Shown piece by piece: positions 13,669-24,036 of a stretch of 43,177 nucleotides of DNA (position 1 is the stretch's first letter; each line of letters begins with the position of its first letter). The DNA is taken from assembly GCA_027365195.1 (NCBI GenBank), contig DAHXNW010000312.1:1-43177 (forward strand), given 5' to 3'. The notes under the pieces were generated by a model. It did no database searches. It worked only from the letters and a program-made list of their open reading frames with translations, and had not been told where the DNA came from. Source of the stretch: Acetobacteraceae bacterium. Its GTDB lineage: Bacteria; Pseudomonadota; Alphaproteobacteria; Acetobacterales; Acetobacteraceae. Made by a program: the position numbers and the translations under genes.

Positions 13669-16455
13669 TCACGGCGGCAGCAATTCGGGCAGGCGTTGCG
13701 GCGCGGCCAGTGGGCCGATCAGTTGCAGGGCGGCGGCCGGGGCACCGGGCTGCGCGGGATGCAGGCGAAAGCGCAGATTCATCGTCGAATCGGGCAGGTC
13801 GAGGCTGCCGGAGAGCGCGGCCGCGCCGTTCGCGGTCTGTATCCGGCCCGCCGGCAGGTTCAGCACCCCTCCGGCGAGGTGCGCCTCCAGGTCGAGGCTT
13901 TGAAAGGCGCCGCCATCGGGTAGACCGAGGCCGCCGATCCGCCCATCCCGCGCCGCGAGCCGCGCCTCGCCGGCCAGGGTGGCGAGCAGTGTGGCCGCGC
14001 TATAGCCGCTGGCGCGCAGGTCGAAACCGCCATCCGCCCGGCCGCCGAGCAGATCGACCGGCAGCCCGGTCAGCTTGCGCCCGATCGTCGCGCCAGTGAC
14101 GTCGAGGGCCGCGTGCAGCCGGGGCGGCTGTGCGCCGGCATCGATCGTCGCCGCACCGCCGAGCCGGCCGCCGGCGAGTTGCGCGGCGATCCCCTGCACG
14201 CGCAGCACCGAGCCATCGAGCGCGAGCATCCCCGACGCCTGCTCCGCCACCACGCTCGCGCCCACCAGCACATGCGCCGCCCGCAGTTGCACCACCCCAC
14301 CCCAGCCGGCGAGGGAGGCGAAAGGCAGCGGCTGGTTCGAGCGCAGGTCGGGATAGGGCAGCGGCAGCGTCTCGGCATCGAGATGCCCGCCGAGCCGCCC
14401 CTGCACGAGGCTCAGCGCGCCGGTGGCGTGCAGCAGCCCGGCGCTGATCTCGAAGGACTCGGCGACGAGCGCGCCAGGGCGCCCGGAGAGCACGGCGATC
14501 AGCGAGAGCGACCCCTCGCCCACCCAGCCACGCGCGGTATCGAGGCCGAGCGCGCGCAGCAGCCGTGGCGCACCCGGATGGCGGAGCGTGAGCGGGCCGC
14601 GCCAACTGCCGGCCGGCAGGTCGAGCACCGGTTGCGCGCTCAGATGCGCATCGGCCAGATCGGCGTCGAGTTGCAGCGCGAGCGCCGCCGGCGGCCCGCT
14701 GGCGCGCACCTGCAGCCGCCCCGGCCCCTGCCAGAGCGCCGGACTGCCGCGCCAGCCGGGCGGCAGCAGGGCCGCCAGCGGCGTCGCATCCGGCGTGCTC
14801 ACCGCGAGCCGGCCGTCGGTGATGCCGCCATCGGCGCCGAGCGTGCCGGAGAGTGCGGCCTGCACGCCGCCTACGCTCGCTTGCAGTTGTGCGAGCCGCA
14901 GCACGCCGGCGGTGGCGGCGGCGTCCAGACGCAGGCCCACGATGGCCTGCCCGGCGAGACTCGCCCGCGCGATGCGCAGACGCAGATCGACATCCGCCGC
15001 CCGCAGTGCCGCGCCGATACGCAGCGCATCGGCGCGCGTCGCCGGCATCCAGGGGTCGAGCGCCAGCGCATCGAGCGTGAGGTCGGCATCGATATCGGGG
15101 CGGGCGCCGATGCGCAGCGCCAGCGTGCCGGCGAGCGTGCTGTCGTCGAGCGTGCCGGCGAGGCCGGTGAACCGCAGCGTCCCGGGAGTCGCCAGCAGCT
15201 CTGCGGTGAGCGTGGCGCGGCCGAGCACGGCCGGCGGCAGACCGGCGAGCAGGCCCGGCGGCAGCCCGTCGGCACCGGCGAGTTCGCCGAGCGTGCTGCG
15301 CAGCGCCGGCGCGGCGAGGCTCGCGGTACCGACGAAGCGCACGGCCGCGCCACGCGTCAGGGTGCCGGACAGGCCGAGCCGCGCCTCGCCCGGCAGGTCG
15401 GCGGTGAACATGCGCAGTTGCACCGCGTCGGGGCCGAGTTCGAATGTGGCGCGCAGCCGGCGCAGGCTACGCCCGGCAAGGCTCGCTTCCTCGGCCGAGA
15501 TATCGAGGCCGACCGGCCAGGTCAGCCCCTCGCCATGCAGCAGCACGGGCAGCCAGACATCGAGCCCGATACGGCTCGCCGCCAGCGACAGATCGAGCCG
15601 CGGCACTGGCGCCAGGCGCAGCGCCAGCGCCGCCCGCGCCGCCCGCCCCCCCAGTTGCAGCGCCAGATCGTCGGCGACCGCCAGCCCCTCGGCCAGGCTG
15701 AGCCGTCCCTCGGCGCGAAACGGCAGCGCCGGGGCGGGCAGCAGCAACGAAAGATCCGGCCCGAAGGCGAGCAGCCGGCCGGCGAGCGAGCGGTCGGGCG
15801 CGATCTGGCCGGCGAAGGCGAGCCGCGTGCCGCGCGCCGCCGCCTCGCCGCTCAGCGCCAGCGAGAGTGCGGCGGAGCCATCCCGCCCGATGCCGGACAG
15901 CCTTGCATCGAAGCGCCAGGGCCTGCCGTCGACACGCGCGGCCCCGGCGGCGGCCACCTCGCCGGGTGCGGCGCCGAGGGTGAGGGCGGCCTCGATGCCG
16001 CTCACCCGCAAGGTGCCGATCCGCAGCACCCCGTCCTCGATCCGCGCCGAAAGGGCGGCGAGCCAGGGCGGGCGGCGCAGCGCCAGCGTATCGGGCGTCA
16101 GCGGCCAGGGCAGGCGCAGATCGACCCCGCGCAGCACCAGTTCGCGCGCATCGATCCGCCCGCCGAGCAGCGGCCCGAGCGCCACGCGCAGGCGCAGCTC
16201 GCGCGCGGCGACACTCAGCCCATGCGCGCCGCCATCCATGCGCCCCCCCGCCGCCATCAACTCCGGCTGCGGCAGCAGACGCAGGCCGACGGCGCCGTCG
16301 ATGCGCACGCTCTGGCCGAGGGCGGCGGAGGCGAGCAGGGCGATGCGGCCGCGATAGCGGCTCCAGTCGAGCAGCCCGGGGCCGAACGCCGCCGCCAGCA
16401 GCGCCAGCACCAGCAACGCCGCAAGGCCGGCGGCGAGCAGGCGAAGCGCGCGCAA
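13669..16455 (-). CDS. AsmA-like / AsmA family C-terminal region protein
   Basis: 928 aa; N-terminal TM segment then FGPGLLDWSRYRGRIALLASAALGQSVRIDGAVGLRLLPQPELMAAGG, a typical AsmA N-terminus; repetitive beta-rich body and C-terminal LDLPDSTMNLRFRLHP. Confidence 0.85.
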   Translation of the reverse strand: MRALRLLAAGLAALLVLALLAAAFGPGLLDWSRYRGRIALLASAALGQSVRIDGAVGLRLLPQPELMAAGGRMDGGAHGLSVAARELRLRVALGPLLGGRIDARELVLRGVDLRLPWPLTPDTLALRRPPWLAALSARIEDGVLRIGTLRVSGIEAALTLGAAPGEVAAAGAARVDGRPWRFDARLSGIGRDGSAALSLALSGEAAARGTRLAFAGQIAPDRSLAGRLLAFGPDLSLLLPAPALPFRAEGRLSLAEGLAVADDLALQLGGRAARAALALRLAPVPRLDLSLAASRIGLDVWLPVLLHGEGLTWPVGLDISAEEASLAGRSLRRLRATFELGPDAVQLRMFTADLPGEARLGLSGTLTRGAAVRFVGTASLAAPALRSTLGELAGADGLPPGLLAGLPPAVLGRATLTAELLATPGTLRFTGLAGTLDDSTLAGTLALRIGARPDIDADLTLDALALDPWMPATRADALRIGAALRAADVDLRLRIARASLAGQAIVGLRLDAAATAGVLRLAQLQASVGGVQAALSGTLGADGGITDGRLAVSTPDATPLAALLPPGWRGSPALWQGPGRLQVRASGPPAALALQLDADLADAHLSAQPVLDLPAGSWRGPLTLRHPGAPRLLRALGLDTARGWVGEGSLSLIAVLSGRPGALVAESFEISAGLLHATGALSLVQGRLGGHLDAETLPLPYPDLRSNQPLPFASLAGWGGVVQLRAAHVLVGASVVAEQASGMLALDGSVLRVQGIAAQLAGGRLGGAATIDAGAQPPRLHAALDVTGATIGRKLTGLPVDLLGGRADGGFDLRASGYSAATLLATLAGEARLAARDGRIGGLGLPDGGAFQSLDLEAHLAGGVLNLPAGRIQTANGAAALSGSLDLPDSTMNLRFRLHPAQPGAPAAALQLIGPLAAPQRLPELLPP

Positions 16456-16479
16456 GCTAAAGCCTCATATGTTCAACGT

Positions 16480-16567
16480 CAGTCTGCACCGGCCGCACCC
16501 CCACCCGGCCACCCATTCACCATACTGTCATGGGTGGCTGGGTGGGAGTGCGGGCCGGTGCAGACTG
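16480..16567 (-). repeat. Palindromic intergenic repeat, copy 2 (inverted relative to copies 1 and 3)
   Basis: agtctgcaccggccgcacccccacccggccaccca / loop ttcaccatactgtca / tgggtggctgggtgggagtgcgggccggtgcagact; reverse-complemented loop tgacagtatggtgaa matches the copy 3 loop cgacagtatactgaa. Confidence 0.93.
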
Positions 16568-16580
16568 ACGCGATCATGCT

Positions 16581-19500
16581 CTAGCCGATGCCGTAGCCGC
16601 CGCCGCCCGGCGTCGCGATCACGAACACATCGCCGGGCAGCAGATCGGCCCGCGCGGTACCCGCGAGCGTCTCGCGCGTGCCATCGGCACGCTCGACCCA
16701 TTGCGCACCGGCCGCTCCAGGGGCGCCGCCTTCGAGGCCGAAGGGCGCCACCGCCCGGCGCGAGGCGACGATCACCGCCGTCATCGGCGCCAAAAAGCGG
16801 ATCCGCCGCAGCGCGCCATCGCCGCCACGATGCCGCCCGGCGCCGCCGGAGCCACGGCGGATGGCGAAGCTCTCGAGCCGCACCGGGTAGCGCAGTTCCA
16901 GCACTTCGGGGTCGGTCATGCGGGTGTTTGTCATGTGCGTCTGCACCGCCGAGGTGCCGTCGAACCCCGGGCCGGCGCCGGTGCCGCCGCAGATGGTTTC
17001 ATAATATTGATAGGTGGCGTCGCCGAACAGGAAGTTGTTCATCGTCGCCTGGCTGCAGGCGATCGCGCCGAGCGCGCCGAACAGCGCGTTGCAGGTCGCC
17101 TGGCTCACCTCCGTATTGCCGGCGACCACCGCCGAACCGGGCACCGGGGCGAGAAAGCTGCCGGGCGGGATGACAAGGTCGATCGGCTTCAGGCAGCCAT
17201 CGTTGAGCGGGATGTCGTCGCCCACCAGACAGCGGAACACATAGAGCACCACCGCGCGGGTGACGGCGGGGGGCGCGTTGAAATTATTCTCCGCCCGCTG
17301 CGCCCCGGTGCCGGTGAAATCGATCACCGCCGTGCGCGCGGTGGCATCGACCGAGACCGCGACGGCGAGCGGCGCGCCGCTGTCCATCACATAGTCGAAC
17401 CGCCCGTTACCGAGGCGCGCGATCACGCGGCGCACGCTCTCCTCGGCATTGTCCATCACATGGCCCATATAGGCGCGCACCACCGCCCAGCCGTAGTGCG
17501 CAACGACCCGGCGCAGCTCCTGCACCCCCTTCTCGTTCGCCGCCACCTGCGCCTTGATGTCGGCGATGTTCACCGCCGGGCTGCGCGCCGGATAGCGCGC
17601 ACCGGTCAGCAGGGCGTGGAACTCGGCCTCGCGGAAGCGGCCGCCATCGACGAGGAGGAAATCGTCGATCACCACCCCCTCTTCCTCCAGATTGCGCGAG
17701 GCCGGCGGCGTCGAGCCGGGGGTGATGCCGCCGATATCGGCATGATGGCCCCGATTGCCGAGGAAGAAGCGGATCTCCCGCCCGTCCTCGTCGAACACCG
17801 GGGTGATCACGGTGATGTCGGGCAGATGGGTGCCGCCGTTGAACGGATTGTTCAGCGCCACCACGTCGCCCGGCTTCAGCGTGCCAGCACGCAGGCGGCG
17901 CACGGTGCGCACGCTCTCGCCCATGGCGCCCAGATGCACCGGCACATGCGGCGCATTGGCGATCAGATTGCCCTCGGCGTCGAAAATCGCACAGGAGAAA
18001 TCGAGTCGCTCCTTGATGTTCACGCTCTGCGCCGTGTTCTGCAACACCGCACCGGTCTGCTCGGCGACGTTCATGAACAGGTTGTTGAACAGCTCCAGCA
18101 GCACCGGATCGGGCCGCCCCTCCGCCGCCGCCCCGCGCGTCTGCAACACGGCGACACGACGCAGCAGCATATGGTCCTGTGCGGTGATCTCGGCCGCCCA
18201 GCCGGGCTCGACCATGGTGGTCGCATTCGCCTCGCGGATCAGCGCGGGGCCGGCCAGCGTATCGCCGGCGCAGAGGCTGCTGCGCTCGAACACCGGGGCG
18301 CGATGCGCCGCACCGCCGGTCCAGATCTCCACCTGCTCGATCGGCTCTGGCGCACCGCCCACGCGCGCGGCGAGCGGCGCCTCCCGCACCGCCTCGCCGG
18401 CCGCCACCGCCTCCACCGCGACAGCCTCGACGATCAGGGCGCGCTCGGGGGTGGCGAAGCCGAAGCGGGCGCGGTGCGCCTCGGTGAAGGCCGCGCGCGC
18501 CGCCTCGATCCCGGCGAGATCGACGATCAACGCCGCTTCCGTGCCGGCGTAGCGCAGATGCAGCCGCCGGCGCAGGGTGATGCGTTCGGCTGCCGCACCC
18601 TGCGCCTCCAATTCTGCCACCGCCGCGGCACCCAGCGTGTCGGCGAGTGCTGTCAGCTCGGGCAGCACAGCGGCCTCGAACGCCCGCTCCACCGCCTGCT
18701 CGCGCAGCACGATCTGATCGGCGAGGCCCATGCCATAGGCCGAGAGCACGCCGGCGAAGGGATGGATGAACACCGTCTCCATGCCCAGTTCGTCGGCCAC
18801 GAGGCACGCATGCTGGCCGCCGGCGCCGCCGAAACACACCAGCGCGAAGCGGCTCGCGTCATGCCCCTTCTGCACCGAGACCTGCTTGATCGCATTGGCC
18901 ATGTTGGCGACGGCGACGCGCAAAAACCCCTCCGCCACGTCACGCGGATCGCGCACCACGCCGGTGGCGGCGGCGATCTCGGCGGCAAGCGTGGCGAAGC
19001 GTTCCGCCACCACCTCGGCATCGAGCGGCTGCGCGCCATCGGGGCCGAAGATCGGCGGGAAATGCGCCGGTTGCAGCTTGCCGATGCAGACATTGGCGTC
19101 GGTGACGGTAAGCGGGCCACCGCGCCGATAGGCCGCCGGCCCCGGATCGGCGCCGGCGCTGTCGGGGCCGACGCGGATGCGCGCGCCATCGAAATGCAGG
19201 ATCGAGCCGCCGCCGGCGGCGACGGTATTGATCGCCATCATCGGCGCGCGCATCCGCACGCCCGCCACCTCGGTCTCGAAGGCGCGCTCGAAGGCGCCGT
19301 CATAGAGAGCGACATCGGTCGAGGTGCCGCCCATGTCGAAGCCGATGATGCGCGAAAGCCCGGCGCCGGCGGCGGTGCGCACGGCACCGACGATGCCGCC
19401 GGCCGGGCCGGAGAGAATGGCATCCTTGCCCTGGAAATGCCGCGCCTCGGCGAGACCGCCATGCGACTGCATGAAGAACAGCGGCGTGCCCGCCAACTCG

Positions 19501-20186
19501 CCCGCCACCTGATCGACATAGCGGCGCAGGATCGGCGAGAGATAGGCATCCACGACCGTGGTATCGCCGCGCGGGACGAGGCGCAGCAGCGGGCTCACCA
19601 CATGGCTCGCCGACACCTGCGCGAAGCCTGCTTCGCGCGCCAATTCGGCGAGGCGCGCCTCATGCGCCGGGTATTTCCAGGCGTGCATCAGCACGATGGC
19701 GCAGGCGGCAATCCCGCGCGCGCGGGCGGCCGCGAACGCCGCGATCGCCGCGGCCTCGTCGAGCGGTGCCACCTCGCTGCCATCGGCGGCGATCCGGCCG
19801 GGAATTTCCACCACTTCCTCATACAGCAGGCTCGGCAGGGTGATGGCGAGATCGAACAGCCGCGGCCGCGCCTGATTGCCGATACGCAGCGCGTCGGCGA
19901 AGCCGGGGTTGACCACCAATAGCGTGCGCTCGCCGCGCCGCTCCAGCAGCGCGTTGGTGGCGACCGTGGTGCCCATTTTCACCGCCTCGATCGTGCCGGC
20001 AGGGATCGGCGCGCCCTCGGCGAGGCCGAGCACGCGGCGGATGCCGGCGATCGCGGCGTCGCGATAGCGCCCCGGATTTTCGCTCAGCAGCTTATGGGTG
20101 GAGAGTGCGCCCGACGGATCGCGCGCGACGATATCGGTGAACGTACCCCCCCGGTCGATCCAGAACTGCCAGCCGGTCATTGTCAC
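16581..20186 (-). CDS. 5-oxoprolinase / fused hydantoinase A-B family protein
   Basis: 1201 aa; HyuA part ([32 protein letters not shown]) fused to HyuB part ([51 protein letters not shown]). Confidence 0.94.
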   Translation of the reverse strand: MTMTGWQFWIDRGGTFTDIVARDPSGALSTHKLLSENPGRYRDAAIAGIRRVLGLAEGAPIPAGTIEAVKMGTTVATNALLERRGERTLLVVNPGFADALRIGNQARPRLFDLAITLPSLLYEEVVEIPGRIAADGSEVAPLDEAAAIAAFAAARARGIAACAIVLMHAWKYPAHEARLAELAREAGFAQVSASHVVSPLLRLVPRGDTTVVDAYLSPILRRYVDQVAGELAGTPLFFMQSHGGLAEARHFQGKDAILSGPAGGIVGAVRTAAGAGLSRIIGFDMGGTSTDVALYDGAFERAFETEVAGVRMRAPMMAINTVAAGGGSILHFDGARIRVGPDSAGADPGPAAYRRGGPLTVTDANVCIGKLQPAHFPPIFGPDGAQPLDAEVVAERFATLAAEIAAATGVVRDPRDVAEGFLRVAVANMANAIKQVSVQKGHDASRFALVCFGGAGGQHACLVADELGMETVFIHPFAGVLSAYGMGLADQIVLREQAVERAFEAAVLPELTALADTLGAAAVAELEAQGAAAERITLRRRLHLRYAGTEAALIVDLAGIEAARAAFTEAHRARFGFATPERALIVEAVAVEAVAAGEAVREAPLAARVGGAPEPIEQVEIWTGGAAHRAPVFERSSLCAGDTLAGPALIREANATTMVEPGWAAEITAQDHMLLRRVAVLQTRGAAAEGRPDPVLLELFNNLFMNVAEQTGAVLQNTAQSVNIKERLDFSCAIFDAEGNLIANAPHVPVHLGAMGESVRTVRRLRAGTLKPGDVVALNNPFNGGTHLPDITVITPVFDEDGREIRFFLGNRGHHADIGGITPGSTPPASRNLEEEGVVIDDFLLVDGGRFREAEFHALLTGARYPARSPAVNIADIKAQVAANEKGVQELRRVVAHYGWAVVRAYMGHVMDNAEESVRRVIARLGNGRFDYVMDSGAPLAVAVSVDATARTAVIDFTGTGAQRAENNFNAPPAVTRAVVLYVFRCLVGDDIPLNDGCLKPIDLVIPPGSFLAPVPGSAVVAGNTEVSQATCNALFGALGAIACSQATMNNFLFGDATYQYYETICGGTGAGPGFDGTSAVQTHMTNTRMTDPEVLELRYPVRLESFAIRRGSGGAGRHRGGDGALRRIRFLAPMTAVIVASRRAVAPFGLEGGAPGAAGAQWVERADGTRETLAGTARADLLPGDVFVIATPGGGGYGIG

Positions 20187-20274
20187 TCCTGCGCCTCAAT
20201 CGAAGCCGCAGCATGCGACGCCAACCGGGGGCCGACAAGGCGTGATCGCCGGTGATCCGCGATGAGCGATCGGC

Positions 20275-20303
20275 TTGACAGGCCATCCGGCGCCGCTCTA
20301 TCC
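20275..20303 (+). promoter_or_regulatory. Probable sigma70-type promoter of tRNA-Val
   Basis: TTGACA at 20275-20280, 17-nt spacer, CTATCC at about 20298, ending about 10 nt before the tRNA 5' end. Confidence 0.55.
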
Positions 20304-20312
20304 CCCTTGCAT

Positions 20313-20387
20313 GGGCGTGTAGCTCAGCGGGAGAGCATCGCCTTCACACGGCGAGGGTCACAGGTTCAATCCCTGTCACGCCCACCA
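20313..20387 (+). tRNA. tRNA-Val (CAC), CCA encoded
   Basis: GGGCGTG acceptor pairs with CACGCCC; TCGCC-TTCACAC-GGCGA anticodon arm; GGTTCAATCC T-loop; ends ACCA. Confidence 0.95.
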
Positions 20388-20836
20388 GTGTTTTCTAGGG
20401 GTTATTGACCGTCTGAGTGAATAAATCAAACGGCTGCTCTCCGTTCCCATCTGAACACTTAATTACTTCAGAAACTTGATCCAGTGAGTGGGGCGACGGT
20501 GGCGATATCTGCAGCGTAGGACGCGACAGTTTTGTCGTGACCGGTGTCAATGCCCGTCGTTCCTTGAGACGTTGCAGCAACTTTCCATAAGGTTGTGGTA
20601 ACAGTATATTATAGTCTAATCCAGGCTGTGGTCCTTATCGCCCTCGCGCGGTAGCACCACCGCTATCGCTCCCATTGGGTGGCACTTTGCCGCGGAACTC
20701 CTGCGCATCTTAAGCTAGTCAGCCAATGTCCACTGCGGCACCTTAGGTCAGCGCTTGGGCAGCGCGAGCGATGGTTCAAGTTCATCCACCTGAGCGGAGC
20801 CGACAGACAATCCACCAACCGCCCGGCCGCATAGCA

Positions 20837-20876
<40 letters not shown>

Positions 20877-20990
20877 ATAATGCTGCCAACCCTATCGCCT
20901 CCGATGCCTAACGAAATCAACTGCGCCGTTATCGCCGCCAGTCAAAAAAAAGCACCCGGAACCCAACTCTGGTGACGGTGCCAAACCTCT

Positions 20991-20996
20991 TATAAT
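20991..20996 (+). promoter_or_regulatory. Candidate -10 element for the 21034-22274 gene pair
   Basis: Perfect TATAAT 38 nt upstream of the ATG at 21034; -35 weak (tctggt/ctggtg region). Confidence 0.4.
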
Positions 20997-21033
20997 AGGT
21001 GCGGAATTTGCTTAATTGGACTAGAATGGTGGG

Positions 21034-21471
21034 ATGATGAGCGCGCCACAGTCAGATTACTTCCGCCGTGATCAAACCGGGGGCGTTACCGCGCCCAATC
21101 TCTCTAAAGCATGTACACTGGCCGAGCATATCGTGCGCGCTCGGGGCAAGCGAACAAAGTATACGAGCATCTCTCTTGCACCTGACAAGATCGATGATTT
21201 CGGACCAGCACTCTATCAGGTGCTTTGCTCAGAAATTCTTGACGCCGGCCACGCTATCATAGAGCATGAAACGTTAATGCAGAATTTGAGAAATGAGGCC
21301 CAAAACGGCGAGAAGTTAGACAGGAGAAGAGCAATCCAGGCCCAACGTTATGCAATACGGCGACAGGAAGGGCTAATCGATTGGACTTTCGACATAGCCC
21401 AGATACAACGAAAAGATCTGATTAACTGGACCTTCACTCAAGTTCAAAAATTCTTTCGGGCAAGAAATTAA
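21034..21471 (+). CDS. Hypothetical protein (145 aa) with C-terminal duplicated LI(D/N)WTF motif
   Basis: Open frame in lower-GC DNA; start uncertain (ATG codons at 21034 and 21037); stop overlaps the next ATG (TAATG). Confidence 0.7.
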   Translation: MMSAPQSDYFRRDQTGGVTAPNLSKACTLAEHIVRARGKRTKYTSISLAPDKIDDFGPALYQVLCSEILDAGHAIIEHETLMQNLRNEAQNGEKLDRRRAIQAQRYAIRRQEGLIDWTFDIAQIQRKDLINWTFTQVQKFFRARN

Positions 21472-22274
21472 TGGACCAGATTTTTAGCTGTAGAAATTGC
21501 ATACATAATGCAGCACAGACTCTCATCATAGGGCGTGGAATTGGATTTTGTTTAAATTTCAAATCCATTTTGCGAGACCCGCATAGAACAAGCTGCAAGT
21601 ATTTATCGAGAAAGGATATGCCTTCGTTCGCTGTCGACGAGGGAATCAAGGAGCATGCATTTGAATTTGCACCATTTTCAACGATTGTCGACATGCCTAC
21701 TATGTCGCCAGTAGAACGGTCTAATTATAGCGAAAAGCACGCATGGTTGACGCTCACGCACGACAGTTTGACGCAAAGCCTGGCTCATGCGCGCAAAATA
21801 CAACCGACTTGGATCTTTGTTGAAAATTTATCAGGCGGAAATGATGGAAGACGGGCAATAGCGCACTCCTCAGTGTTTCGCCGATACATGGCTAATTGTG
21901 ATACTTGGCGAAGTTCTTATAGATTTGTATTAGCACTTATTGAAGGACTACCTCGGACGCCCAGATTTGAGGATGATGACATTTTGCCAGGAACAGTCCA
22001 GGATGCCAACCGGGAGGCGCTATGGGACGTTTTTTTCTCTCGGATCAGCGGAGTTGAGGAATACGGGTTCCACTCGGGTTTGGAAGAACTCATGTGGGCG
22101 ACCGACCAACTAAATGGTTCGCTTTCAGATTTTAATTGGGACGCGCTGCAAGTCGACCTTCAAACCAAAGCGACCAAGTGGACGGAACTAGTTATCAAAC
22201 ACGCTCAAGATGAACACGCGTTCTTCCCCGATCGATCTGACGAGATCTCTGAAGAAGTAGACCTGCTTCCTTAG
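21471..22274 (+). CDS. Hypothetical protein (267 aa) with N-terminal CX2CX16CX14C cysteine cluster
   Basis: MDQIFSCRNCIHNAAQ...GFCLNFKSI...TSCKYLSRK; start overlaps upstream stop; lower-GC DNA. Confidence 0.75.
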   Translation: MDQIFSCRNCIHNAAQTLIIGRGIGFCLNFKSILRDPHRTSCKYLSRKDMPSFAVDEGIKEHAFEFAPFSTIVDMPTMSPVERSNYSEKHAWLTLTHDSLTQSLAHARKIQPTWIFVENLSGGNDGRRAIAHSSVFRRYMANCDTWRSSYRFVLALIEGLPRTPRFEDDDILPGTVQDANREALWDVFFSRISGVEEYGFHSGLEELMWATDQLNGSLSDFNWDALQVDLQTKATKWTELVIKHAQDEHAFFPDRSDEISEEVDLLP

Positions 22275-22435
22275 GTCCGGCGCGACTCGTTGGGATTCAG
22301 TGGCCTCTTGCGACGAACTGCAGCTTCTGACGCAATCTAGCCGTTTTTGGGCATCTGGTCGGAGAACTTACCTCCGAACTGCCACCCCATCGCCCCCACC
22401 CTTGCACCCCCAGCACCCTATGCTAATCCCCCCGC

Positions 22436-22858
22436 ATGGAAGTTCCTCTCGTCCGCCGCCTCGCCGGGCCGCATCTGGCATTGGTGGTTCAGATGCTGCG
22501 GTTCGGGGTGGTGGGGGTTGTCGGGTTTTGCGTCGATACCGCGACGGTCTATGGTCTGCGTGGCCGGTTGGGCCTTTATGGCGCCGGGATCGTTGCCTAT
22601 TTCGTCGCCGCCAGTGTCAACTGGGCGCTCAATCGTAGCTGGACTTTTCGCGGCCACCATGCGCTCTCGGCGCATCGGCAATGGCTGCTCTATCTGGCGG
22701 CGAATGCGCTTGGGTTCGTGCTCAACCGGGGCACCTATGCGGCGCTGATCGCGGGGTTCGCGCTCTGCCGGGTCTATCCGGTGCTGGCGGTGGCGGCGGG
22801 GGCGGTGGCGGGGATGACGATCAATTTCCTGCTCTCGCGCCGGCTGGTGTTCCGGTGA
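22436..22858 (+). CDS. GtrA-like family membrane protein
   Basis: 140 aa: VQMLRFGVVGVVGFCVDTATVYGLRG...YFVAASVNWALNRSWTFRG...INFLLSRRLVFR is the GtrA family pattern. Confidence 0.9.
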   Translation: MEVPLVRRLAGPHLALVVQMLRFGVVGVVGFCVDTATVYGLRGRLGLYGAGIVAYFVAASVNWALNRSWTFRGHHALSAHRQWLLYLAANALGFVLNRGTYAALIAGFALCRVYPVLAVAAGAVAGMTINFLLSRRLVFR

Positions 22859-24033
22859 ATACAGCACTGGCGCGGCGCATCGGCGTCGCCGCCGCCGGAT
22901 TTGCAACCTTCGTCAATCTCTATTGCACCCAGGCGATTTTGCCGGAACTCGCGCATGCGTTCCAGGCGCCGCTGCCGCGCACCGGGCTTTCCATCACCGC
23001 CCCGCTGCTGGCGGTGGCACTCGTCGCCCCCTTCGTCGGCTCGGTCTCCGACCGGCTGGGGCGCAAGCGGCTGATCACGCTCGCCGCTTGCGCCCTGGTG
23101 CTGCCCACGGCGCTGATCGCCGGTGCCGGGAGCCTGCGCGCCCTGGTGCTCTGGCGCTTCGTGCAGGGGCTGCTGTTTCCGTTCATTTTTGCCATCACCA
23201 TCGCCTATATCGGGGATGAATGCGACGAGGCCGACGCGGTGCGCCTCGCCGGGGTCTATTCGCTCGGCACCATCGTGGGCGGCTTCTGCGGGCGTTTCAT
23301 CGAGGGCTATGCGGCGGAGTTCGCCGGCTGGCGCAGCGGCTTCATCGTGCTCGCGGCGATCACCGGGCTGGCGGCGGCGCTGATCGCCACGCTGTTGCCG
23401 GTGGAGCGGCGTTTTACGCCGCAGCGCGGCCTCGCCCGCGCATTGTCCGGGTTTGCCGAGCATCTGGGCAACCGCCGGCTGCTCGCGACCTATGCGGCGG
23501 GTTTTGCCGTGCTGTTCTCCATCGTCGCCAGTTTCACCTATGCGAATTTCCTGCTCGCGGCGGCGCCCTACCGGCTCGGGCCGGCGGCGCTTTCGAACGT
23601 GTTCAGCGTCTATCTGCTGGCGATCGTGGCGACCCCGGCGGCGACCCGCATGGCGGTGCGGCTCGGCCGCCGCGCGACGATCGCCGCCGCCGCCGGCTGT
23701 GCCATCGCGGGTCTCGCGCTCACCCTGCTGCCCGCGCTCGGCGCGATCATCGCTGGCTTGGCACTCGCCATCGCCGGGCTGTTCATCGAGCAGGTGCTGG
23801 CGCTCGGCTTCATCGGCATCGCCGCCGCGCGGGCGAAATCGACCGCCGTCGGCCTCTATGTGACAGCCTATTACATCGGCGGCAGCCTTGGCGGCATCTT
23901 GCCCGGCGGGCTGTGGCGAAGCGCCGGCTGGGCCGGCTGTGTCGCGCTCGTGATCCTGGTGCAGCTTGCCATGCTGGCCCTCGTTCTGATCTTCTGGGGC
24001 AAAGGCCCCGTGGCCACACGACCTCAGGAGTAG
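22855..24033 (+). CDS. MFS transporter
   Basis: GTG start at 22855 overlaps the GtrA-like stop (GTGA); FATFVNLYCTQAILPELAHAFQ, GSVSDRLGRKRLI, 12-TM-like hydrophobicity. Confidence 0.88.
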   Translation: MNTALARRIGVAAAGFATFVNLYCTQAILPELAHAFQAPLPRTGLSITAPLLAVALVAPFVGSVSDRLGRKRLITLAACALVLPTALIAGAGSLRALVLWRFVQGLLFPFIFAITIAYIGDECDEADAVRLAGVYSLGTIVGGFCGRFIEGYAAEFAGWRSGFIVLAAITGLAAALIATLLPVERRFTPQRGLARALSGFAEHLGNRRLLATYAAGFAVLFSIVASFTYANFLLAAAPYRLGPAALSNVFSVYLLAIVATPAATRMAVRLGRRATIAAAAGCAIAGLALTLLPALGAIIAGLALAIAGLFIEQVLALGFIGIAAARAKSTAVGLYVTAYYIGGSLGGILPGGLWRSAGWAGCVALVILVQLAMLALVLIFWGKGPVATRPQE

Positions 24034-24036
24034 CCG

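Noticed and set aside
14113-16584. 823-aa plus-strand ORF opposite the AsmA-like gene
   Set aside because: Antisense shadow ORF of high-GC coding DNA; low-complexity R/Q/A/G-rich translation with no recognisable domain, while the minus strand has a clear AsmA protein.
16701-19922. 1073-aa plus-strand ORF opposite the 5-oxoprolinase
   Set aside because: His/Arg/Ala-rich shadow translation; the minus-strand gene is unambiguous.
20395-20580. 61-aa minus-strand ORF next to tRNA-Val, considered as an integrase remnant
   Set aside because: No integrase motifs; too short and no supporting start signal.
22281-22435. Search for a duplicated tRNA-Val 3' end (att site) at the far side of the island
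   Set aside because: No copy of GGTTCAATCCCTGTCACGCCCACCA seen by eye here, so a classical tRNA integration boundary is not supported.
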